From contig NZ_JAKKIE010000008.1 of the NCBI RefSeq assembly GCF_021742065.1, positions 32,719 through 96,718 of the forward strand: a stretch of DNA of 64,000 nucleotides, given 5' to 3'. Source of the stretch: Rhizorhapis sp. SPR117. GTDB lineage: Bacteria > Pseudomonadota > Alphaproteobacteria > Sphingomonadales > Sphingomonadaceae. A program made the position numbers and the translations under genes. Below the pieces are notes generated by a model. That model worked only from the letters and a program-made list of their open reading frames with translations. It was not told the DNA's origin and searched no databases. Below, piece by piece: positions 1-10,491 of this stretch; the stretch's first letter is position 1, and every line of letters starts with the position of its first letter.

Positions 1-116
1 TAGTCCCGCTTTTCATGCCCGCCATGCACAAATTTATGGCGAGGACCCTGCTCCTGCGCGACGTTGGCTTCGTGAACATGGCGCAATGTTGCACCGTATC
101 GGCAGGTAAGGAGATC

Positions 117-2246
117 TTATTGGGGAGGCGGACTCTGCGGCGCCGTTGGTTGTTGACGCGGAGGATTGGCGAGGGTGGCCGGAGGTGCGGGTGACGCAGG
201 CGTTCCTTTACCATCCTGGCGGCCCAGCACTTCGTCGATCCATCTCTGGTCAAGCCGGGGGGATGTAGGCACGCTGCCGGGAGCGCTTTCGCCTGGGACC
301 TGGGGTGCCGCGCCCACTATTCCGTCATTAGGCAGGGTTTCCAGCGGCATCCCGTTTTCGTCAACATACATCCCATTGTCAGGAGCGCCGAAATACGCTT
401 CATCATCGGGTTCCAATTGCCATTCGGGCAGTTTAAGCGCGGTGTCGAATTCTTCCGCCGGCCGTTTGGCGACCGCTACCTTCATATATTGGGCGAAAGC
501 CTGGGCGGGCGCTCTCCCGCCCTGCAAACCGCCGACCGCGCGCGCATTGTCGCGGCCCATCCATACGCCCGTGGTAATGCCGCTCGAAAAGCCAAGAAAC
601 CAGCCATCCTTGTTGCTGTTGGTGGTGCCGGTCTTGCCCGCCACTGGTCGGCCGATTTGTGCCGCGCGGCCCGTGCCGGTATTGACCGCAGTCTGTAACA
701 GGTCGGTCATGCCAGCTGCGACCCATGGCGCCACCAGAACCCGGCTGGTGTCGTCCTGATGCTCGTACAACAGGTCGCCGTCGGCAGTCGTCACCTTGGT
801 TATGCCATAGGGAATGACAGCCACGCCCTTGCGACCAACGGAAGCAAATGCGCGGGTCATGTCAATCAACCGCACCTCCGACGTGCCAAGCACCATGGAT
901 GGATGGGTATTGACCGGGGTGGTTATGCCAAAGCGGCGGGCCATATCGGCAACGGCGGAAAATCCGACCTCTGCGCCTATTTTTGCGGCTATCGTATTGA
1001 CGGAATAGGCAAAGGCGGTGCGCACGTCGATTTGCCCATTGAAATGGCGAGAACTGTTGCGCGGCTGCCAACCATTAATATCGACCGGTTCATCCACGAC
1101 AGCCGTATCGGGGGTAAACCCAGCCTCCAATGCCGCCAGATAGACGAACAATTTGAAAGCTGAGCCGGGTTGACGCTCGGCCTGGGTTGCGCGGTTATAG
1201 TTGGAACTGACATAATCCAGGCCGCCAACCATAGCGCGTACCGCTCCATCGCGGTCAAGCGAGACCAATGCACCCTGCGTTCCGGCAGGAGCATTGTTAC
1301 TGACGGCCAGAGTCGCAGCGCGCTGCATTTTAAGATCGATCGTTGTCCACACGTCCAGCGGCTGCGTGGTTTCATCGATTAGCGTATCAAGCTGCGGCAA
1401 GGCCCAGTCGGTGAAATAGCGGACGCTGTTCTGCGGTGCTTCCGGCGCCATGACGATGTCTTCGGGGTTGGCCGCTGCCGCTTGTGCTGCTGTTATCGCA
1501 CCGTTTTCCTTCATGACGTCAAGAACGACTCCTGCCCGTCCGATAGCGGCCTGTGCATCGGCCGTTGGTGCATAGCGCGAGGGCGCCTTTACCAGGCCAG
1601 CGACAATGGCCGCTTCACCAAGGCTGAGTTCGGTTGCTGGATGGCCGAAAAATTTGCGGCTTGCCGCATCGATTCCATAAGCGCCGCCGCCAAAATACAC
1701 TTTGTTAAGGTAGAGTTCCAGAATCTGCTGCTTGGAGAATTTACGCTCCAGCGCCATTGCCAGGATCATCTCCCGTGCTTTGCGCCCGAAACTGTAGCTG
1801 TTGTTCAGGAATATGTTGCGGGCGACCTGTTGCGTGATGGTCGAGGCGCCTTGCATCCTTCGACCGGTCCCGCGATTGGAAATCGCAAGCCATGTGGCGC
1901 GGGTTAGGCCAATGGGATCGATGCCGGGGTGCATATAAAAACGCTTGTCCTCGATGGACACCATGGCGTCGACCATGATCTTTGGAATCTGGCCATAGGG
2001 CAGCCATTTGCCGAAACTTGGTCCCAGGGACACGATGACCGAGCCGTCGGCGGCGTGAACACGGATCATTTGACCATTGGGCGAGGATTTCATGGCCTCG
2101 TAACTGGGCAAGGACGACATTGCCACAGCGACCGCCACGATCAGCGCAATGCCCCCTGCAATTCCTGTGAACAATCCGATCTGGAGAATACGCATTACGA
2201 TCCTGCGCATTCGTCCCTGCGACTGTGTCTTGTTTGATTTCGCCAT
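117..2246 (-). CDS. mrcA: Penicillin-binding protein 1A, bifunctional transglycosylase/transpeptidase
   Basis: This class A PBP (709 aa) polymerises lipid II and cross-links peptidoglycan on the periplasmic side of the inner membrane. A cytoplasmic N-terminus is followed by a membrane anchor at about residues 18-44. The GT51 domain shows the catalytic EDKRF motif (E99), GASTITQQ at 133-140 and the RKAREM...ERKF stretch. The transpeptidase domain shows SxxK as SAFK (S362), SVN at 415-417 and KTG at 538-540. The C-terminal 60 residues are Pro/Gln-rich and low complexity. Length is typical for the alphaproteobacterial PBP1A group. All catalytic motifs are intact. The gene name is by family; it could equally be labelled ponA or pbp1A. 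Confidence 0.93.
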   Translation of the reverse strand: MAKSNKTQSQGRMRRIVMRILQIGLFTGIAGGIALIVAVAVAMSSLPSYEAMKSSPNGQMIRVHAADGSVIVSLGPSFGKWLPYGQIPKIMVDAMVSIEDKRFYMHPGIDPIGLTRATWLAISNRGTGRRMQGASTITQQVARNIFLNNSYSFGRKAREMILAMALERKFSKQQILELYLNKVYFGGGAYGIDAASRKFFGHPATELSLGEAAIVAGLVKAPSRYAPTADAQAAIGRAGVVLDVMKENGAITAAQAAAANPEDIVMAPEAPQNSVRYFTDWALPQLDTLIDETTQPLDVWTTIDLKMQRAATLAVSNNAPAGTQGALVSLDRDGAVRAMVGGLDYVSSNYNRATQAERQPGSAFKLFVYLAALEAGFTPDTAVVDEPVDINGWQPRNSSRHFNGQIDVRTAFAYSVNTIAAKIGAEVGFSAVADMARRFGITTPVNTHPSMVLGTSEVRLIDMTRAFASVGRKGVAVIPYGITKVTTADGDLLYEHQDDTSRVLVAPWVAAGMTDLLQTAVNTGTGRAAQIGRPVAGKTGTTNSNKDGWFLGFSSGITTGVWMGRDNARAVGGLQGGRAPAQAFAQYMKVAVAKRPAEEFDTALKLPEWQLEPDDEAYFGAPDNGMYVDENGMPLETLPNDGIVGAAPQVPGESAPGSVPTSPRLDQRWIDEVLGRQDGKGTPASPAPPATLANPPRQQPTAPQSPPPQ

Positions 2247-2334
2247 CTATGTGCCCGATTACGCGCTGCCTGCTCCGCCTACAAGCGCTTTGCGGCTTTA
2301 CCGGTGATGAACGGCAGGGATTTTGAAGGATGGT

Positions 2335-2739
2335 CTATTTGTCTTCGCCATGCGGTTTGAAATCTAGCGAAGCGCTGTTCATGCAATAGCGCAGGCCGGT
2401 AACCCCCGGCCCATCGGGAAAAACATGGCCCAGATGCCCCTCGCAACTGGCACAGCGTATCTCTACCCGGCGCATCCCATGGCTCATATCGATATGCTCG
2501 ACGACTGCATCGCCATCGACTGGCGCAGTGAAGCTGGGCCAACCCGAACCGCTGTCATATTTCTCGCCGCTGTCGAACAGTTCCGCGCCGCAACCTGCGC
2601 AAAAATAGCGGCCTTCGGCTTCATTATGATAATATTTTCCGGTAAAGGCGCGCTCGGTACCTGCTTCGCGCAGAACATGATATTGCTCCGGGGTCAGTCG
2701 GGCTTTCCATTCGGCATCAGAGAGAATCTTCTTTTCCAT
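2335..2739 (-). CDS. msrB: Peptide-methionine (R)-S-oxide reductase MsrB
   Basis: The 134-aa protein reduces the R-epimer of methionine sulfoxide in proteins, using thioredoxin. It has the two zinc-binding CxxC pairs (C47/C50 and C96/C99) and the catalytic RYCMNSAS motif with Cys at 119, so it is a complete, active-looking selenium-free MsrB. It follows the flavoprotein operon's strand, but a gap of about 40 bp separates it from the flavoprotein stop, and a 90-bp gap separates it from PBP1A. Confidence 0.95.
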   Translation of the reverse strand: MEKKILSDAEWKARLTPEQYHVLREAGTERAFTGKYYHNEAEGRYFCAGCGAELFDSGEKYDSGSGWPSFTAPVDGDAVVEHIDMSHGMRRVEIRCASCEGHLGHVFPDGPGVTGLRYCMNSASLDFKPHGEDK

Positions 2740-2781
2740 TGCGCGAATATGGTGTCCGAACGCCGCTGGATCAATATCCTA

Positions 2782-3879
2782 TTACACCCGTGTCGCCCGC
2801 GCGATCATCGTCGTTGCTCCGGGTATCGCCGCCAGCAGGGCAAGGGGCAAGGCGGCAATATCAGGATGCCGACCAACGCTGCCCAGCAGTTCCGCGATTG
2901 CAAGTGGCCGACGCAGTTGGCGGGCAAAGGCGCGTTGATAAGCGGAAGCGGCGGCACTACCGCCATCTCGCCAATATTCCACGGCGCACCGGGCACTGGC
3001 CAGTGCAATGCCAATACCTTCACCAGCAAGAGAGGTAATGACGCCAGCCTGATCACCCAGACGAAAGATACCCGGTTGTGTCGTTCGTGCACGCCAGCCA
3101 TAGGGGACCCGGCCAATAGCATCGATATGCGATGCGGCAGGCATGCCTGCCAGCCGTTCGGCCAGAGCGGGACTATCCTGCGCCAGTTCGGCAAAAAGCG
3201 CTGCGGGGCGGGTTTGGGCGACGCCCAGGCGGCTTTTGCGCACGGCCATGCATAGATTGGCGATTGCCCCTTCCTGTACAACAATCCCCAGATAGCCACC
3301 GTTGAATAGATGCATTTCAATATGGCCGCTCAGAATATCGATCAGGGTGTTGGATGCAGGTAGCCGAAAGCGCAGGCCCAGCATCGGATCGTTCCCCGCT
3401 GCATGCCTTGGGCGTGGCAGTCCGCGCAGATCGTGCTTGCCGGTAGCGAGAAACAGGCTTTCCGGCGTCAGAATTCCTCCATCGTCGAATCGCAATTCGC
3501 CCGTTTCCGTCCGATATTCGGATATGGCAATGCCGCGCCGCACGACCACGCCCAGAGTTTCTGCCTTTGCAAGTAACAGGCTGTCCAGCCGCCCGCGCGA
3601 AACGCCTCTTGCAGGCGCGGGCAGCGGTAGTTCGTAGATACGGCGTCCCGCAAAAATGCGCAGCGTATGGACTTCATGGCCTTGCAGTTCGTCACCCGAT
3701 AGACCGAGTGTTTCCAGCGCTTCAAGGGTTTGCCAGCTGAGAAACCCCCCGCATAGTGGATCGCCTGCTATGGCCTGCCGCTCGATAATCGTCGAACCGG
3801 ATCCCGCTTTTGCGAGGCGGATTGCAGCGGCGGCGCCAGCCGGTCCTCCGCCGATGATCAGCGGCGGCGTTCGACGCAT
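2782..3879 (-). CDS. FAD-dependent oxidoreductase of the geranylgeranyl reductase type
   Basis: This 365-aa flavoprotein begins with the FAD-binding GGGPAG motif at residues 10-15. Near its end it has the second FAD motif (RLGDQAG...EGIGIAL), a layout shared by geranylgeranyl reductases and aromatic monooxygenases. It is the last gene of a three-gene operon with a type III polyketide synthase and a methyltransferase, and its start overlaps the methyltransferase by 22 bp. That context suggests it oxidises or reduces the polyketide product, as flavoprotein partners do in phenolic-lipid clusters. The substrate is not known from sequence. Confidence 0.85.
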   Translation of the reverse strand: MRRTPPLIIGGGPAGAAAAIRLAKAGSGSTIIERQAIAGDPLCGGFLSWQTLEALETLGLSGDELQGHEVHTLRIFAGRRIYELPLPAPARGVSRGRLDSLLLAKAETLGVVVRRGIAISEYRTETGELRFDDGGILTPESLFLATGKHDLRGLPRPRHAAGNDPMLGLRFRLPASNTLIDILSGHIEMHLFNGGYLGIVVQEGAIANLCMAVRKSRLGVAQTRPAALFAELAQDSPALAERLAGMPAASHIDAIGRVPYGWRARTTQPGIFRLGDQAGVITSLAGEGIGIALASARCAVEYWRDGGSAAASAYQRAFARQLRRPLAIAELLGSVGRHPDIAALPLALLAAIPGATTMIARATRV

Positions 3880-4556
3880 AACCGAAACGGGAAATAGCGC
3901 CGCACATGCGCAACACTGGTCAGGTCAGCCGCGGCAAGCATGGCTCGCCACTCTGCCGGGCGAAAGGAACGTGCGATGCTGAGCTGCCCATCCTCCCGCA
4001 CGATGGGGTGAACACGCAGCAGGCGGGCGAGCAGGGGGAAGCTGCGATAGGCAAGACCATGACGATGCAGGTCGTTGATGAACCACCCGCGTGTGGCGTG
4101 TCGTTCCATGAAGAGCAGAAAAGCGTGTCGTTCCGCATCGCTCATATGATGGGTGACCAGACTGCTGACGATGAAATCCCACGGTTCGTGCGCCAGATCC
4201 GCATAGTCACCGCTGCGGTATAGTATCGGCGCGCCTGCCGGATGCAGGGCCCGCGCTACCGCCTTGCTGCGTGAGTTCAGGTCGATGCCGGTCAGTTCGC
4301 ATAACAAGCCATTTCGCCTGCTCCAGCGATAAATGCTGCGCAGCATTCCACCATCGCCGAAGCCGACATCCAGCAAACGAAAGGGCCGGTCTCGTCGTGC
4401 AGCGCGGCATAGAAAATCCAGCGTAGGCCGCACAGCAAGCGTAGCGATATTGACGCGGCCAAGCCCTTGCAGCGCTGCGGCATAATCTGCGTCCGGCAGA
4501 TCGACTGAGTCCATCTGCTCTTCTTCCAGCGCGCGGATGGAAAGGTTGTGCATCAT
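3858..4556 (-). CDS. Class I SAM-dependent methyltransferase of the polyketide operon
   Basis: The 232-aa protein has a Rossmann SAM-binding motif I (LLDVGFGDGG, about residues 61-70), an acidic motif II at TGIDLNS and a motif near DFIVSSLVTHH. Its start overlaps the stop of the polyketide synthase gene (ATGA), and its 3' end overlaps the flavoprotein start, so the three proteins are translationally coupled. The likely job is O- or C-methylation of the polyketide product. That is an inference from context. Confidence 0.85.
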   Translation of the reverse strand: MMHNLSIRALEEEQMDSVDLPDADYAAALQGLGRVNIATLAVRPTLDFLCRAARRDRPFRLLDVGFGDGGMLRSIYRWSRRNGLLCELTGIDLNSRSKAVARALHPAGAPILYRSGDYADLAHEPWDFIVSSLVTHHMSDAERHAFLLFMERHATRGWFINDLHRHGLAYRSFPLLARLLRVHPIVREDGQLSIARSFRPAEWRAMLAAADLTSVAHVRRYFPFRLCVERRR

Positions 4557-5494
4557 GGACTTGAGAATGAGAAACCTTCGGCGGCAAGTCCCGGACCGAA
4601 GGCCAAAGCGATGCCATTCCGGGGAACTTTGTCTGCCAGCATTCCAGCCAATACGAACATGAGTGTAGCCGACGACATATTGCCGAATGCATCCAGCACA
4701 GCCCGGCTACTGTCGAGGGCGTGTTCGGGCAGATCCAGCCCATGCGCCACGGCATCCAGAATCGATCGCCCCCCTGCATGCACAGCCCAGCCGTCCACCT
4801 CTTTGACGCCCTCCGGGCATAATATTGCGCGCATTTCAGATTCCGCCAATGCATTGGCAATGCGCCTGGGTACTTCGCCTGACAAATGCATGGCAAAGCC
4901 ATGATCGCCGATATGCCATTGAATCAGGTGCTGACTATCGGGAAGCGTCGCGGCAAAGGGAGCATCAATACGCAAACCCGCCGGATCTGCTGTCACCAGT
5001 GCCGCCGCTGCGCCGTCGCCAAATTGCAGTGCGGCGAGAAGGGTTTCCAGCCGGTCATATTTTTGTAGATGCAGGCTGGATAGCTCTACGCAAATAGCAA
5101 GCACGCGTGCGCCCGGATCAGACCGAACGATATGCCGAGCAGAACGTAGCGCGGCGGCGGCGGCGTAGCAGCCCATATAGCCGACAAGCAGCCGCTCGAC
5201 CGAAGGCGATAAGCCGAGCGCGTGGGCAATGACCTGATCGACGCCCGGCGCCACGAACCCGGTGCAGCTTGCAACGACCAGATGGGTTATACCATCCGTT
5301 TTCACTTGTTTTGCAAGAGCGTCAATTGCTTGCAATGCCAGTGCGGGCGCTGCCTGCGCATAGAATTTCATGCGCGTCGACGTTGGAGGAAATTCGGCGC
5401 TCGCATAAAATCCGCCCGGCTCCACCGGCGATCCTGTGCCGTTTGCTTTTGGCAGGACCGACCAGCGGTGGGAAATGCCGCTACGGCGCGCCAT
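4553..5494 (-). CDS. Type III polyketide synthase (chalcone synthase-like), N-terminus uncertain
   Basis: This homodimeric condensing enzyme of the chalcone/alkylresorcinol synthase superfamily keeps the catalytic triad: Cys77 in VVASCTGF, His239 in WAVHAGG and Asn272 in GNMSS, counted from the ATG at 5494. From that ATG it is 313 aa, about 35-40 residues short of the family. The missing N-terminus is clearly present upstream in the same frame (AYINAIGTAVPGHDIHQ, about 5,556-5,608). However, the frame contains no ATG, GTG or TTG back to its stop at 5,702-5,704. Translation may start at a rare codon (CTG at 5,644 or an ATT/ATC), or the 5' end carries a frameshift relative to the ATG at about 5,635. 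It heads an operon with the methyltransferase and flavoprotein genes, an arrangement known from bacterial phenolic-lipid clusters. Confidence 0.88.
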   Translation of the reverse strand: MARRSGISHRWSVLPKANGTGSPVEPGGFYASAEFPPTSTRMKFYAQAAPALALQAIDALAKQVKTDGITHLVVASCTGFVAPGVDQVIAHALGLSPSVERLLVGYMGCYAAAAALRSARHIVRSDPGARVLAICVELSSLHLQKYDRLETLLAALQFGDGAAAALVTADPAGLRIDAPFAATLPDSQHLIQWHIGDHGFAMHLSGEVPRRIANALAESEMRAILCPEGVKEVDGWAVHAGGRSILDAVAHGLDLPEHALDSSRAVLDAFGNMSSATLMFVLAGMLADKVPRNGIALAFGPGLAAEGFSFSSP

Positions 5495-5749
5495 CCGCTG
5501 AAACAGCGCGCGGTCGGTGTCGCTGGTCAGTTGCGCTTGCGCCCATGCGATGAAAGGCTGATGGATGTCATGACCGGGAACAGCAGTGCCAATGGCATTG
5601 ATATAGGCAGCAATGGCGATGGTTTGGACCTTCCATGTCGTCAGCGCGGGATCGTCCCGTGGTATCTGCCCTGTTGAACGGGATACTATACTCCTAGGTC
5701 TTCAGGACAAATAGGGAATCAATGTCCGTGTTGAGGATTCTCCGCACTG

Positions 5750-6775
5750 CTATTGTCCACGGGCGGCCTGCCGGGCAATGATCAGCAGTTCATGTTCGAT
5801 CAAAACAGGGCCGGCATTCCGACTGGATCGTGACAGTCGTTCTGCCTGACCCAGGCGGTGGATGATGCGCGCGATACCATCGGAAGACCAGAGGCGGACT
5901 TGCCGCTGCACAGCGCTCTTGTCCTTCCAGAAAACAGCACGACCGGCCGATGCCATAGCGGCGTCCGGGCTGCTGCCCTTTTCTACCTCTGCACGAATCG
6001 CAGCGAGCAGATGGGCTCGGCGCAGCAATGCCCACAGCATACTACCCTCACTGGCACCCAATTGCGCCAGAATCTGCAATTCGTGGACCAGCTTGGCTGT
6101 ATCGCCGCTCAGCGTGGCATTGACCAGCGCACCAATATCCTGTTCTGTCGTCTCGGCTGCCAATGCGTCTATGGCATCGTGCGTCGCATCCATCGGATGG
6201 TCCGGCGCGGCATTCAAATAAAGGGCGAGCTTTTCAATTTCGCCCGACATCAACGTGCGGTCGCCGCCGGTCAGTTCGGCGATTCTCCGGGCAAGATCGG
6301 GTGCGAGACGTAATCCCAGTTCGCGGGCGATCGTGGCAGCAAGCTGTTCGGCATCACGACCTTCGGGCATATAGCTGGCGCAAGTCATGACGGCCTTGTG
6401 GTCGAGCGCAAGCTTGAGAATTTTCGATGTATTCCTTATTTCTCCCGCTATCGCCACGACCGGATTGCCAGCTTGAGCGGCATTCAACAGTCCTTCGATT
6501 GCAGGCAACGCCTCATCGCCCGACAGGGTCAGACGCAGCCAACGAGCGTCACCAAACATGGAGATCGAAGCGGCTTCATCGGCCAAGCGTGCCGGATCAC
6601 CCTTCAAGGTCGCCCCGTCCAGATCGATACGCTCGGCATTTGGCCCCATGGCCCGTTCCAGCCGTTTTGCCAGCGCCCGGCTACCTGCCTCGTCCGGACC
6701 GTAAAGCAGGAACAGGCGAATATCGGCGGGTGGCGCATCAAGTGCGCGTTCAATCTGGCCTTTATTGGCCTTCAC
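5750..6775 (-). CDS. holA: DNA polymerase III subunit delta
   Basis: The 341-aa protein is the delta subunit of the clamp loader, which opens the beta sliding clamp. The N-terminal P-loop-like fold (LFLLYGPDEAGSRALAKRL), the central helical region and the C-terminal collar domain follow the family. Its start overlaps the lptE stop by 4 bp (ATGA). This places it third in leuS-lptE-holA, a conserved alphaproteobacterial order. Confidence 0.93.
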   Translation of the reverse strand: MKANKGQIERALDAPPADIRLFLLYGPDEAGSRALAKRLERAMGPNAERIDLDGATLKGDPARLADEAASISMFGDARWLRLTLSGDEALPAIEGLLNAAQAGNPVVAIAGEIRNTSKILKLALDHKAVMTCASYMPEGRDAEQLAATIARELGLRLAPDLARRIAELTGGDRTLMSGEIEKLALYLNAAPDHPMDATHDAIDALAAETTEQDIGALVNATLSGDTAKLVHELQILAQLGASEGSMLWALLRRAHLLAAIRAEVEKGSSPDAAMASAGRAVFWKDKSAVQRQVRLWSSDGIARIIHRLGQAERLSRSSRNAGPVLIEHELLIIARQAARGQ

Positions 6776-7272
6776 TGGTCATTCGCGCCGCGCGTCGCAT
6801 AGAGCGCAAGGCGCGAAATGATCTGATCGGCGACTGTCTGTGCCAAACGTTCAAGCGCGGTATTTTCCGCTGCGATGGTCGCATATTCCGAACTGGTGAC
6901 GTCAATCCCGGCGTCTGAACCGGCCGTTGCATCAAGCACTACCGTTTTTCCGCTCAGTTCGATCAACTGGTATCGAGCGCGCAGGGTGCGTCGCTCGCGC
7001 GTCACGGCATCGTCGGAACGCACGCCAAAGCCTGTAATTTCGTCATCCAGTTTGACGACCAGACGATAGCGAGGGGATGCTGTGGGCACGGCGGCCAGAC
7101 GATCGTTGATCGCGTTTCGGACAAGCCAGCCGCCTTTTCCCTCAATCGGGGCCACTTCAATATCGCGCAGCGATTGTGCGACCGCCCCCTCACTGCCGCC
7201 GGCATAAAGCGGACGCAAGCCACAGCCCGACAGGCTGGCGGCGATCAGCAACAAGGGAAGAAGGCGTTTCAT
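6772..7272 (-). CDS. lptE: LPS-assembly lipoprotein LptE
   Basis: The 166-aa outer-membrane lipoprotein plugs the LptD barrel during lipopolysaccharide export. The signal peptide ends in the lipobox LSGC (Cys17), followed by GLRPLYAGG, the usual start of mature alphaproteobacterial LptE. It overlaps leuS upstream and holA downstream by ATGA junctions, so all three are one transcript. Sequence beyond the lipobox is poorly conserved in this family. The identification rests on the signal, size and gene order. Confidence 0.9.
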   Translation of the reverse strand: MKRLLPLLLIAASLSGCGLRPLYAGGSEGAVAQSLRDIEVAPIEGKGGWLVRNAINDRLAAVPTASPRYRLVVKLDDEITGFGVRSDDAVTRERRTLRARYQLIELSGKTVVLDATAGSDAGIDVTSSEYATIAAENTALERLAQTVADQIISRLALYATRGANDQ

Positions 7273-9788
7273 ATGACCAGATTGACCAATCGATCGGGAA
7301 CGACAATCACTTTTTTCGGAACTGCGCCATCAAGCGAGCGGACAATCTTTACCGATGCCAGTGCAAGACGCTCCAGTTCGTCCTTCGGCGTGCCTTTGGC
7401 GACGGTCAGCGTGTCGCGCAACTTGCCCTGCACTTGAATGGCAACAGTAACTTCATCCTCGACCAGCAGCGCAGGATCGACGTTCGGCCAGGGTGCATCT
7501 GCGATAAGGCCCTGCTCGCCCATGTCGGCCCAGGCTTCCTCGGCCAGATGCGGCGTCATGGGTGCCACCAGCAGGGCAAGCGCACGAATGGCGGCGGAGC
7601 GCGATGCCGATGGAGCAGCTTTCTCAACGGCATTCGCAAGTTCGTAAATTTTCGCCACCGCCTTGTTGAATGATAGCGCCTCAATGTCCTTGGCCACGCC
7701 GTCGATGGTCTGGTGCAGTTTGCGATCGAGCGGCTTGTCCTCACCCGTTGCCGCCGCATCGATTTGGCCAAAAAGCCGCCACAAGCGATTGACGAAACGC
7801 CATGCACCTTCAATTCCTGCCGCAGTCCACGGCAGGTCGCGTTCCGGCGGGCTATCCGACAGCATGAACCAGCGCACCGCGTCCGCGCCATATTGTTCGA
7901 TAATGTCATCGGGATCGACGACATTCTTCTTCGACTTGGACATTTTTTCTACCCGGCCGAGCGTCGCATTCTCACCGGTCTCGAGGACGACCACCCGGTC
8001 GCCGCGCTTTTCCACCTCATCCGGGGATAGCCAGCGGCCGTCGGTCGCTTTGTATGTTTCATGCGTCACCATGCCTTGCGTGAACAGGCCGGTGAATGGC
8101 TCGGATATGTCCAGCATGCCGATGTGCTTGAGTGCGCGGGTCCAGAAGCGGGCATAGAGCAGGTGCAGGATCGCATGTTCGACGCCGCCGATATACTGGC
8201 TGACGGGCATCCATTTCTTGACGGTTTCCGCATCGAAGGGCTTGTCGCTGGGCTGGCTGGCAAAGCGGATGAAATACCAGCTTGAATCGACGAAGGTGTC
8301 GAGCGTATCGGTTTCGCGCCGCGCTGCCTTGCCGCATTTGGGGCAGTCCACATGCTTCCATGTCGGGTGCCGGTCCAGCGGGTTGCCGGGAACATCGAAG
8401 CTGACATCATCGGGCAAGATGATCGGCAACTGTGCCTTGGGAACCCCGACCGGGCCGCATGTATCGCAGTGAATGATCGGGATCGGGGTGCCCCAGTAAC
8501 GCTGGCGCGATACGCCCCAGTCGCGTAACCGCCAAACGGTCGTGCCATGCCCCCATCCTTCGGCTTCGGCGCGGTCGATAACGGCCTTTTTGGCGGATTC
8601 GGCATCCATGCCGTTCAGGAATTGAGAATTCACCAGATGGCCAGGCCCCGTATAGGCCTCGTCATGAACTGGCGCGTCTTCCTGTCCCTCAGGCGCGACG
8701 ACGCGCTCGACCGGCAGCATATATTTACGCGCAAAATCCAGATCGCGCTGGTCGTGTCCGGGCACGCCCATGACTGCGCCGGTGCCATAGTCCATCAGCA
8801 CGAAATTGGCGACAAATAGTGGCAGTTTCCAGTCTGGATTGAAGGGGTGGACGACCGACAGACCGGTATCGTGGCCCTTCTTGTCCATCGTCTCGATGTC
8901 GGCTGCGGCGGTGCCAGTGGCGCGGCATTCCTCGATGAACGCGGTCAGCAGCGCATCATTTTCCGCCAGCGCCTGCGCGATGGGGTGATCGGCAGCGATG
9001 GCGGCAAAGCTTGCGCCGAAAATCGTGTCGGGACGCGTAGAGAAAACCGCAACTTCGCTATGACCATTCACAGCCTGATCCAGCTTGAAACTGAACTGCA
9101 ACCCCACGCTCTTGCCGATCCAGTTTTCCTGCATCAGCTTGACCTTTTCGGGCCAGTGGTCGAGCGTTTTTAAACCATCGAGCAATTCGTCGGCAAAATC
9201 GGTGATCTTCAGGAACCATTGCGAAAGCTTGCGCTTTTCGACCGTTGCGCCCGAACGCCAGCCCTTGCCGTCAATCACCTGCTCATTGGCGAGCACGGTC
9301 ATGTCGACCGGATCCCAATTGACCGCCGATTCCTTGCGATAGACCAGACCATGTTCGTACAGATCGAGGAACAGCGCCTGTTCGTGACCGTAATATTCAG
9401 GTTCGCAGGTCGCAAGTTCGCGCGACCAATCCAGCGCGAAACCCAGCTTTTTCAATTGCGCCCGCATGGTGGCGATATTCTGGCGCGTCCAGCTTCCCGG
9501 ATGCACCTTCTTTTCCATGGCGGCATTTTCGGCAGGCATGCCAAAAGCGTCCCAGCCCATCGGATGCAGCACCTCATGCCCCGTCATACGACGAAAGCGC
9601 GCCAGCACGTCGCCCATGGAATAATTGCGGACATGGCCAATGTGGATGCGGCCGGAGGGATAGGGAAACATCTCCAGCACATAACTGCGCGGTTTGACGC
9701 TATCGTCGGAGGCGCGAAAACTCTGTTGTTCGTCCCAGATTTTCTGCCAGCGGGCATCGGCCTCAAGCGGGTTGAAGCGCCTTTGCAT
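7269..9788 (-). CDS. leuS: Leucyl-tRNA synthetase
   Basis: Class I aminoacyl-tRNA synthetase of 839 aa that charges tRNA-Leu. The start at 9,788 ([15 protein letters not shown]) has a GGGAG ribosome site and matches the family N-terminus. A longer open frame to 9,923 would run into the DUF3576 gene and is rejected. Visible are the HIGH motif as HIGH within [11 protein letters not shown], the large CP1 editing domain, the zinc-type CDTCG and CPKCG knuckles, and the KMSKS loop (EKMSKSKKN, about residue 613). Confidence 0.97.
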   Translation of the reverse strand: MQRRFNPLEADARWQKIWDEQQSFRASDDSVKPRSYVLEMFPYPSGRIHIGHVRNYSMGDVLARFRRMTGHEVLHPMGWDAFGMPAENAAMEKKVHPGSWTRQNIATMRAQLKKLGFALDWSRELATCEPEYYGHEQALFLDLYEHGLVYRKESAVNWDPVDMTVLANEQVIDGKGWRSGATVEKRKLSQWFLKITDFADELLDGLKTLDHWPEKVKLMQENWIGKSVGLQFSFKLDQAVNGHSEVAVFSTRPDTIFGASFAAIAADHPIAQALAENDALLTAFIEECRATGTAAADIETMDKKGHDTGLSVVHPFNPDWKLPLFVANFVLMDYGTGAVMGVPGHDQRDLDFARKYMLPVERVVAPEGQEDAPVHDEAYTGPGHLVNSQFLNGMDAESAKKAVIDRAEAEGWGHGTTVWRLRDWGVSRQRYWGTPIPIIHCDTCGPVGVPKAQLPIILPDDVSFDVPGNPLDRHPTWKHVDCPKCGKAARRETDTLDTFVDSSWYFIRFASQPSDKPFDAETVKKWMPVSQYIGGVEHAILHLLYARFWTRALKHIGMLDISEPFTGLFTQGMVTHETYKATDGRWLSPDEVEKRGDRVVVLETGENATLGRVEKMSKSKKNVVDPDDIIEQYGADAVRWFMLSDSPPERDLPWTAAGIEGAWRFVNRLWRLFGQIDAAATGEDKPLDRKLHQTIDGVAKDIEALSFNKAVAKIYELANAVEKAAPSASRSAAIRALALLVAPMTPHLAEEAWADMGEQGLIADAPWPNVDPALLVEDEVTVAIQVQGKLRDTLTVAKGTPKDELERLALASVKIVRSLDGAVPKKVIVVPDRLVNLVI

Positions 9789-9823
9789 ATTCACTCCCAA
9801 GATAAGGTCTGCCGCGTAGGGCG

Positions 9824-10273
9824 TCAGCCGCCAATGGCACTGCGTCGCAGGTCGCGTGCCTTGGACAGAATGATTTCTTCCAGTTTCTGAACGGTTGCCG
9901 CCTGAACGGGCGCATCGACCCATTGTCCCGCCTGACTGACCTGACGACTGGCCGCAACGCGCAGGGCATCGGCACGCAAATCCTGATCCAGTATCGATAC
10001 GGTCAGCTTCATGCGTTCATTGGGCGCGGTCGGATTGGCATACCAGTCGGTGACGATAACGCCGCCATTGGAGTCGGTTTGCAGGAGCGGCATGAAGGAT
10101 AAAGTGTCAAGAGTCGCCCGCCACAAATAGCTGTTGACGCCAATCGTCGTCACCCGCGATGCGGCAAGATCGGCCTTGGGACGCTCTTGCCGCGATCCGC
10201 AGGCCGCCAGCACCGACAGGCTGGCAATGATAAGAACGGTGCGGATGGCCGGCATGGAAATCGGGCGAAGCAT
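9824..10273 (-). CDS. DUF3576 family lipoprotein
   Basis: This 149-aa predicted lipoprotein has a signal peptide ending in lipobox LAAC near residue 25. The mature part (about 120 aa) includes the [15 protein letters not shown] and VTDWYANP segments recognisable from the alphaproteobacterial DUF3576 family. It lies directly upstream of leuS with a 35-bp gap and is probably co-transcribed with it. Function is unknown. Cell-envelope location is inferred from the lipobox. Confidence 0.85.
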   Translation of the reverse strand: MLRPISMPAIRTVLIIASLSVLAACGSRQERPKADLAASRVTTIGVNSYLWRATLDTLSFMPLLQTDSNGGVIVTDWYANPTAPNERMKLTVSILDQDLRADALRVAASRQVSQAGQWVDAPVQAATVQKLEEIILSKARDLRRSAIGG

Positions 10274-10491
10274 GAAGCTTTTCCTTGAAAAATCTGGATG
10301 TCTCGAAGGCTTCTATAGTTGGTCTTGCGGCTGGAGCAAGCCTGTCGCACAGGCGATTCTTGCTAAAGCAGCATCCGGCCTGTGTGTTTAATGCCACAAA
10401 GCCGCAGAAAACCGACTCACAGGACTAGCCGTGACCGGCAAAATGGTGATATGGATACATCATAAAATTAACGGAGGAGTATTGGGGGATC

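Noticed and set aside
1..116. Partial gene at the left edge (an open minus frame reading ...HVHEANVAQEQGPRHKF...)
   Set aside because: Too short to recognise. No clear start or ribosome site, and it does not match the prfB gene sometimes found beside PBP1A.
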